Assembly: GCA_018400215.1 (NCBI GenBank) | Contig: JAGYNF010000080.1 | Location: forward strand, 1 to 7,352 | Origin: Cyanobium sp. M55B138 | GTDB lineage: Bacteria > Cyanobacteriota > Cyanobacteriia > PCC-6307 > Cyanobiaceae | DNA length: 7,352 bases | Reading direction: 5' to 3' | In this document: piece by piece, positions 1 to 7,352 of the stretch | Position numbering within the stretch: the stretch's first letter is position 1 | Layout: the number at the start of each line of letters is the position of its first letter | The notes under the pieces: generated by a model | What the model saw: only the letters and a program-made list of their open reading frames with translations | What the model was told of the DNA's origin: nothing | The model's database searches: none | Made by a program: the position numbers and the translations under genes

Positions 1-496
1 CGACAGCCGCCGTCACCACCGCACCGGTGACAAAACCCACGGCATAGAGCCCTTCGCGGGGATACTCCACCAGCACCACCCGGCGAAACTTGCTGGAGTT
101 GCCCTGGAGGAAGGTCTCGAGCAACTGCTTGAGCGTCTTGTAAACCGAGCCGGCCAGGGGAATGCGCAGCAGGGTTCCCTCACCGAACTCGAGCAGCCAG
201 CGGCCCACAATGTTGCGGGCCATCAGACCGATCAGCAGGATCCCAAGCAGCGGCACCAACAAACCCACCCCCAGGTTGATCAGCTCCTGAAACACCGGGT
301 TGAGGGTGTTGAAGGGATTGAACTGCTTGGGGATCGAGGTGAGGAAGGCGAGCACAAAACGGCTCACCGTGGTGGCCAGCCAAATCGTGGTGGCCAGGGG
401 AATCACCACCAACAGGCCGGCGATCAGGTCGTTCTTCAGATCCTGCTGAAGACGACCTGTGATGGGTTGGTCAGGTCTGGGACTGGATTGAACCAA
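1..496 (-). CDS. DUF502 family membrane protein, N-terminal 165 residues (3' end beyond window)
   Basis: The reading frame opens at TTG (496-494) and stays open to the left edge, so the C-terminus is missing. Whole DUF502 proteins are usually about 200-250 residues. The start is well constrained: an in-frame TAG lies ten codons upstream, no ATG or GTG falls between, and the next alternatives lie inside the first membrane segment. The protein begins MVQSSPRPDQP. It has two hydrophobic segments, at about residues 24-44 (IAGLLVVIPLATTIWLA) and 72-93 (LLVPLLGILLIGLMA). After these come the family-like motifs IPLAGSVYKTLKQ (112-124) and VVLVEYPREGLYAVGF (140-155). This pattern matches DUF502, a family of unknown function found in bacteria and plastid-bearing organisms and thought to be an integral membrane protein. 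It lies 69 bp downstream of the HpsJ-like gene on the same strand and may be cotranscribed with it. The family call is firm; the function is unknown. Confidence 0.88.
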   Translation of the reverse strand, partial: MVQSSPRPDQPITGRLQQDLKNDLIAGLLVVIPLATTIWLATTVSRFVLAFLTSIPKQFNPFNTLNPVFQELINLGVGLLVPLLGILLIGLMARNIVGRWLLEFGEGTLLRIPLAGSVYKTLKQLLETFLQGNSSKFRRVVLVEYPREGLYAVGFVTGAVVTAAV

Positions 497-504
497 GGCA
501 AAAC

Positions 505-516
505 CCGGATATCCGG
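505..516. repeat. 12-bp perfect palindrome just ahead of the DUF502 start
   Basis: CCGGATATCCGG is its own reverse complement. It ends eight bases upstream of the TTG start codon on the minus strand, where a ribosome binding site would normally lie. No purine-rich Shine-Dalgarno sequence is visible there. It could be an operator for a dimeric regulator or a weak RNA hairpin, but a 12-mer of this composition may also be chance. Confidence 0.4.
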
Positions 517-534
517 CCGACTGCTACCACCAGC

Positions 535-540
535 AACTTA
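535..540 (-). promoter_or_regulatory. Candidate -10 element for the DUF502 gene
   Basis: The minus strand reads TAAGTT here, which fits the TANNNT pattern of sigma-70-type -10 boxes. Transcription would begin near position 528 and give a leader of roughly 32 bases before the TTG at 496. I see no good -35 hexamer at the normal spacing. The gene may instead be read from the HpsJ-like gene upstream. This is pattern matching only. Confidence 0.2.
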
Positions 541-565
541 GCCAGGCAAGGGCTCGGGCGGAATG

Positions 566-1243
566 TCAGACCAGGGCCACAATCGCCACCAGGGCAAAGG
601 CGATCGCCAGCACCACGGCCCGGGCCGTGCCGCCAAAGCGACGCTGTTGCACCGCAAGATTGCGGCCTAGGCGCGCCTGGGCCACCTGCTGCTCGGCCTG
701 TTCGAGCTGGGGGCGGATCTGGCTGTCGATGAACTCGCGCGCCTTCTGCTTCTTCTCCTCTTCCGGGGCAGTGGCCGGGATGCGCCCCTCCTGCTCCGCT
801 TCAGCAATCAGTTGGTCCACGAAGGCGGGGTCGTCCACCTGTTGGCGCTGCAACTCCAACTGGGCCGCCTGCTGGGCGATGGCGGCATCCTGCTGTTGGG
901 CCTGCTCCACCAGGGAGCGCTCGGCATCGATGGAGAGGGGTACGGCCACCACCATGGCGATGGTGAGCAGGATGCCCAGCAGCCCCACCAGCCAGCGCAG
1001 GGGGGTGCGGCCGGCGGACCCCGCCTCCAGCCGCTGGGCGGTGAGCATCAGCAGCAAGCCGACCAGGGCCATGGGGGACTCCCCCACCAACCGGTCGATG
1101 AACAGCTGGCGGAACGGTTCCAGCTCCCAATTCCAGCTCAGCAGCAGGCCAGCGAGCTGCAGCCCCATCAACACCACCAAGGTGAGGCCAAGCCAGCGCA
1201 GCAGGTAGGGCAATCGGCCGGATCCGGTTGTCGTGGTGGTCAC
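566..1243 (-). CDS. HpsJ family-like membrane protein with coiled coil
   Basis: The product is 225 residues from GTG (1243-1241), beginning MTTTTTGSGRLPYLLRW. Hydrophobic segments lie at about 17-36, 57-70, 84-104 and 205-225. Between the third and fourth, residues 107-200 are hydrophilic and rich in Gln, Glu and Ala, with heptad-like spacing that suggests a long coiled coil. The frame stays open for another 104 codons upstream, to an ATG at 1555. That extension is Pro/Arg/Gly-rich and antisense to queG, so I reject it. The GTG is favoured because the protein-like composition begins there. The layout recalls small picocyanobacterial proteins annotated, as I remember, as HpsJ family. HpsJ itself is named from the hormogonium polysaccharide locus of filamentous cyanobacteria, and a unicellular homologue need not share that role. 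The gene diverges from queG and precedes the DUF502 gene. Family assignment is moderate; function is unknown. Confidence 0.75.
   Translation of the reverse strand: MTTTTTGSGRLPYLLRWLGLTLVVLMGLQLAGLLLSWNWELEPFRQLFIDRLVGESPMALVGLLLMLTAQRLEAGSAGRTPLRWLVGLLGILLTIAMVVAVPLSIDAERSLVEQAQQQDAAIAQQAAQLELQRQQVDDPAFVDQLIAEAEQEGRIPATAPEEEKKQKAREFIDSQIRPQLEQAEQQVAQARLGRNLAVQQRRFGGTARAVVLAIAFALVAIVALV
600..607. repeat. HIP1 octamer (GCGATCGC)
   Basis: This is one exact copy of the highly iterated palindrome of cyanobacteria, set within GGCGATCGCC near the 3' end of the HpsJ-like gene. I found no second exact copy by reading the window, although GCGATC half-matches are common. A single copy agrees with a cyanobacterial origin but does not prove it. 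Confidence 0.6.
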
Positions 1244-1275
1244 AGGTGGGCGCAGCAAACTGGGGAGATGGCGCA

Positions 1276-1281
1276 ACTGTA
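1276..1281 (-). promoter_or_regulatory. Candidate -10 element for the HpsJ-like gene
   Basis: The minus strand reads TACAGT, a fair TANNNT match, about 33 bases upstream of the GTG at 1243. It falls within the 41-base gap between the divergent starts. No clear -35 hexamer is visible. I could not find an equally good -10 box for queG on the plus strand, so any queG promoter may lie inside the HpsJ-like coding region. Confidence 0.2.
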
Positions 1282-1284
1282 CGG

Positions 1285-2253
1285 GTGATCGCTTTCGCGG
1301 CCAGAACCCTGGCGGCAGACCTGAAACAGGAAGCCCACCGGCTCGGCTTCGATCCCGTGGGCCTGGCCGCGGTGCCCGGCGGCCCCCGACTGGCATTGCG
1401 CACCGCAGCCCTGCAGCGCTGGCTGGCGGCTGGCCACCAGGCCGACATGGCCTGGATGGCCGACCCCCGGCGACGCCAGGTGGAGGCCCTGCTGCCGGGG
1501 GTGCGCAGCCTGCTGGCGGTGGGACTGAACTATTACGTGGCGGAGCCAGCCGCACCGGCGCGGCTGCGGGTGGCCCGCTACGGCTGGGGCCGTGACTACC
1601 ACCGGGTGATCGACCAGCGGCTGCGACAGCTGGGGCGCTGGTTGGAGGGCCAGGTGCCCGGGGTGGCCTGGCGGGCCTGCGTCGACAGCGCCCCCCTGCT
1701 CGACAAGGCCTGGGCCGAGGAGGCCGGCCTGGGCTGGATTGGCAAGCACGGCAACCTGATCCACCGCAGGCGCGGCTCCTGGCTGCTGCTGGGGCACCTG
1801 CTCACCAACCTGGAGCTCCCCGCCGATGCTCCAGCCCAACCGCTGTGTGGCAGCTGCAGCCGCTGCATGCCGGCCTGCCCCACCGGCGCCATCACCGAAC
1901 CATTCGTGGTGGACAGCCGCCGCTGCATCGCCTTTCACACGATCGAAAACCGGGACCCGGAACTGCCCAGGGCCATTGCCAACCACCTGCAGGGCTGGGT
2001 CGCCGGCTGCGACCTCTGCCAGGAGGCCTGCCCCTGGAACCAGCAACCGCTGGCCAGCAGCACCGATCCAGCCGTGCAACCGCGGCCCTGGTGGCTGACT
2101 CTGCAGGCGGAGCAGGCCCTGGGCTGGAGTGATGCGGAGTGGGATGAGAAATTGCGGGCCTCGGCCCTGCGGCGGATCAAACCCTGGATGTGGCGACGCA
2201 ACATCCGGGCGGCCCAACCAGGCGCTGCCGGGCCAGAGAACAGGGGTGGATAG
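1285..2253 (+). CDS. queG: Epoxyqueuosine reductase QueG
   Basis: QueG reduces epoxyqueuosine to queuosine at the wobble base of GUN-anticodon tRNAs, using a cobamide cofactor and two [4Fe-4S] clusters in the cytoplasm. From GTG 1285 the product is 322 residues. Residues 133-157 hold the active-site block, with VDSAPLLDKAW followed by AGLGWIGKHGN. Asp134 corresponds to the catalytic acid known in the family. Eight Cys suited to two clusters lie at 188, 191, 194, 198, 214, 242, 245 and 249, in the motifs CGSCSRCMPACP and CDLCQEACPWN. The protein is shorter than Bacillus or E. coli QueG (about 380 residues) and ends soon after the ferredoxin-like part, so the C-terminal HEAT-like region appears to be absent. 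In-frame GTG 1246 and TTG 1228 are possible starts. TTG 1228 would overlap the divergent gene, and 1285 gives the usual N-terminus; a GGGGAG lies 17 bases upstream of it. The TPR gene follows after 33 bp. Confidence 0.93.
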   Translation: MIAFAARTLAADLKQEAHRLGFDPVGLAAVPGGPRLALRTAALQRWLAAGHQADMAWMADPRRRQVEALLPGVRSLLAVGLNYYVAEPAAPARLRVARYGWGRDYHRVIDQRLRQLGRWLEGQVPGVAWRACVDSAPLLDKAWAEEAGLGWIGKHGNLIHRRRGSWLLLGHLLTNLELPADAPAQPLCGSCSRCMPACPTGAITEPFVVDSRRCIAFHTIENRDPELPRAIANHLQGWVAGCDLCQEACPWNQQPLASSTDPAVQPRPWWLTLQAEQALGWSDAEWDEKLRASALRRIKPWMWRRNIRAAQPGAAGPENRGG

Positions 2254-2259
2254 CTTCCC

Positions 2260-2265
2260 TAGGCT
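2260..2265 (+). promoter_or_regulatory. Candidate -10 element for the TPR gene
   Basis: TAGGCT fits TANNNT and begins seven bases after the queG stop codon. Transcription would begin near 2272, leaving about 15 bases before ATG 2287 but starting downstream of the alternative GTG at 2269. If real, it supports the ATG start. The same seven bases, TAGGCTG, recur ahead of the topoisomerase gene. No -35 hexamer is obvious. Confidence 0.3.
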
Positions 2266-2286
2266 GGGGTGAATTGCCCAAGACCC

Positions 2287-3189
2287 ATGGCACCGCGCTG
2301 GCTGCGCGCCCTTCCGCTGCTGGCCCTGGGCGTGACTCTCGCCACCATGGCGCCGGCCCAGGCCCTGGTGCCCTACGCCTACCTGCCCCAGCGCCGGGAA
2401 CTCGAGGGCGCGGGCCTGGGCATTGCCCAGGCGGCGGCCCGGCTGCTGCAGCTGGGCCAGGCCCAGGATGCGGCACGGCTTGCCGCCCTCACGGTGCAGC
2501 TGTTGCCGGACGACCCCCGCGGCTGGCTGTTGCTGGCGGAAGCCCAGCTGCGCAGCCAACAGCTGACGGCGGCGGCCGTCTCCCTGGCCCGGGCCAAGGA
2601 CTTGGACCCGGCCAACGCCGGCATCTGGTTTGCCGAGGCCTCCCTGGCCCTGCGGGACGATCGCCCCTCCGAGGCGATCGACCTGCTCAACGCGGGGCTG
2701 AAGCGGGACCCCCGCAACGCCAGCGCCTACTTCGACCTGGGCAACGCCCACATCCTGCTCAACCAGCCCGGCCAGGCCCTGACCGCGTTTGATCGGGCGG
2801 CGCGACTGCGCAAGGACTTCTGGGAAGCGATCAACAACCAGGGTCTGGTGCTCTACGAGCAGGGCCAGGTGGACAGGGCGATCGAACGCTGGCGGCGGGT
2901 GCTGCAGATCAAGCCCGATGCCGCCGAACCCAACCTGGCCCTGGCCGCGGCCCTCTTCCAGCGGGGGGCTGCCGGCCGCCAGGAAGCCCTGGAGCGGGCC
3001 AGTCAGGCCCTCGACAGCGAACCCGATTATGTGCTGGACAGCTACCAAAAGGACCAGCTCTGGGGCCCGAAACTGCGCCAGACCACCCAGCTGCTGCTGC
3101 AGCAAGCGGAACTGAAGGCTGACGTGGACCGGGCCCAGGCCAATGCCAACCCGGAAAACAACGGCAGCAGCGATGACGAGGAGGGGTGA
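2287..3189 (+). CDS. Exported tetratricopeptide repeat (TPR) protein
   Basis: The product is 300 residues from ATG 2287. Residues 1-26 look like a Sec signal peptide: Arg residues at 4 and 7, a hydrophobic core (ALPLLALGVTLATMA), and an AQA cleavage motif near residue 26. The mature protein would therefore sit in the periplasm or thylakoid lumen. The rest is close-packed TPRs with 34-residue spacing at about 77-110, 111-144, 145-178 and 179-212. Degenerate repeats flank them at about 43-76 and 213-248. The conserved small and aromatic positions are clear, as in AYFDLGNAHILLNQPGQAL. A helical segment follows, ending in the acidic tail SSDDEEG. In-frame GTG 2269 would add six residues but suits the signal peptide less well. 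TPR proteins usually hold partners or assemble complexes; the partner here is unknown. As I recall, picocyanobacteria keep a TPR gene at this place between queG and the topoisomerase gene. It precedes that gene by 55 bp and may be cotranscribed with it. Confidence 0.85.
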   Translation: MAPRWLRALPLLALGVTLATMAPAQALVPYAYLPQRRELEGAGLGIAQAAARLLQLGQAQDAARLAALTVQLLPDDPRGWLLLAEAQLRSQQLTAAAVSLARAKDLDPANAGIWFAEASLALRDDRPSEAIDLLNAGLKRDPRNASAYFDLGNAHILLNQPGQALTAFDRAARLRKDFWEAINNQGLVLYEQGQVDRAIERWRRVLQIKPDAAEPNLALAAALFQRGAAGRQEALERASQALDSEPDYVLDSYQKDQLWGPKLRQTTQLLLQQAELKADVDRAQANANPENNGSSDDEEG

Positions 3190-3203
3190 CCGCTGGGCAT
3201 CAG

Positions 3204-3209
3204 TAGGCT
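3204..3209 (+). promoter_or_regulatory. Candidate -10 element for the topoisomerase gene
   Basis: TAGGCT in the 55-base gap fits TANNNT and predicts transcription from about 3216, roughly 29 bases ahead of ATG 3245. The same TAGGCTG string lies ahead of the TPR gene. No recognisable -35 element is present, and read-through from the TPR gene is equally possible. No Shine-Dalgarno sequence is visible before the ATG. Confidence 0.3.
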
Positions 3210-3244
3210 GAGCGCCACAGATTGCCCGCGGACCGCAGCACCGG

Positions 3245-7232
<3,988 letters not shown>

Positions 7233-7238
7233 TGTGCA

Positions 7239-7352
7239 TCAGCTACCGCACCCCAGGCGGCGGGGAATCGCCTGCTCAAAGCAGTCGGCCAGCTGGGCCA
7301 CGGGCAGCTCCAGCAGGACCTGCCCGGCCTGCTGGATCCGCAGGCTGGCCTG
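7239..7352 (-). CDS. purL: Phosphoribosylformylglycinamidine synthase PurL, C-terminal 37 residues (5' end beyond window)
   Basis: The frame enters from the right edge and ends at TGA (7241-7239). It reads QASLRIQQAG, then LLELPVAQLADCFEQAIP and RRLGCGS. The (V/L)xELPVxxLxxxFExAIPRR ending is typical of picocyanobacterial PurL as I remember it. In cyanobacteria PurL is the large subunit that works with PurS and PurQ to turn FGAR into FGAM using ATP and glutamine-derived ammonia, the fourth step of the purine pathway. It lies 6 bp upstream of purF on the same strand, so the two almost certainly share a transcript. The identity rests on a short tail plus the purF neighbour. Confidence 0.85.
   Translation of the reverse strand, partial: QASLRIQQAGQVLLELPVAQLADCFEQAIPRRLGCGS

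Noticed and set aside
1228..1284. Earlier queG starts at TTG 1228 or GTG 1246
   Set aside because: TTG 1228 would overlap the divergent coding region. The extra residues do not resemble the family N-terminus, although GTG 1246 cannot be fully excluded.
812..1288. Plus-strand open frames inside the HpsJ-like gene (627-1208 and 812-1288)
   Set aside because: They are antisense shadows. Their Ser/Trp/Cys-rich or Gln/Gly/His-rich products lack domain signals, while the minus-strand frame gives clean membrane segments and a coiled coil.
1244..1555. N-terminal extension of the HpsJ-like protein to an ATG at 1555
   Set aside because: The added 104 residues are Pro/Arg/Gly-rich and wholly antisense to the conserved QueG N-terminus. 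Membrane-protein composition begins only after GTG 1243.
1240..3105. A 621-codon open frame on the minus strand across queG and the TPR gene
   Set aside because: It is antisense to two well-supported genes. Its product is Gly/Gln/His/Leu-rich without recognisable domains, and high-GC genes rarely contain the TTA, CTA or TCA that would interrupt an antisense frame.

Overview
The window looks like ordinary core chromosome from a high-GC unicellular picocyanobacterium of the Synechococcus/Cyanobium group. Three things suggest this: the high GC content, the close resemblance of the proteins to picocyanobacterial families as I remember them, and the gene order. As I recall it, the block purL - purF - gyrase/topoisomerase IV subunit A - TPR protein - queG - small membrane protein - DUF502 protein lies near dnaN at the conventional start of Prochlorococcus and marine Synechococcus genomes. 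I could not run a search to confirm this.

Layout from left to right. Positions 1-496 (minus) hold the first 165 residues of a DUF502 membrane protein that starts at TTG and runs off the left edge. Positions 566-1243 (minus) hold an HpsJ-like membrane and coiled-coil protein. Only 41 bases separate its start from the divergent queG (1285-2253, plus), which encodes epoxyqueuosine reductase. A secreted TPR protein (2287-3189, plus) and a GyrA/ParC paralogue (3245-5734, plus) follow in the same direction with short gaps. The topoisomerase gene then meets purF (5697-7232, minus) tail to tail, with a 38-bp overlap of coding sequence. The last 37 codons of purL (7239-7352, minus) sit 6 bp upstream of purF, so purL-purF looks like an operon.

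What the genes do. purL and purF encode two early steps of de novo purine synthesis. queG completes queuosine in tRNA and needs a cobamide and two Fe-S clusters. The topoisomerase subunit acts on DNA topology together with a GyrB/ParE partner encoded elsewhere. The TPR, HpsJ-like and DUF502 genes encode exported or membrane proteins whose roles cannot be read from the sequence. No gene-free stretch exceeds about 70 bases. I see no tRNA, rRNA, CRISPR array, insertion sequence or sign of recent transfer. I found no convincing new system. The points most worth a second look are the missing GyrA box and the Gln at the quinolone-determining position of the topoisomerase, the gyrA/purF overlap with nearby hairpins, and the very tight divergent start region of queG.
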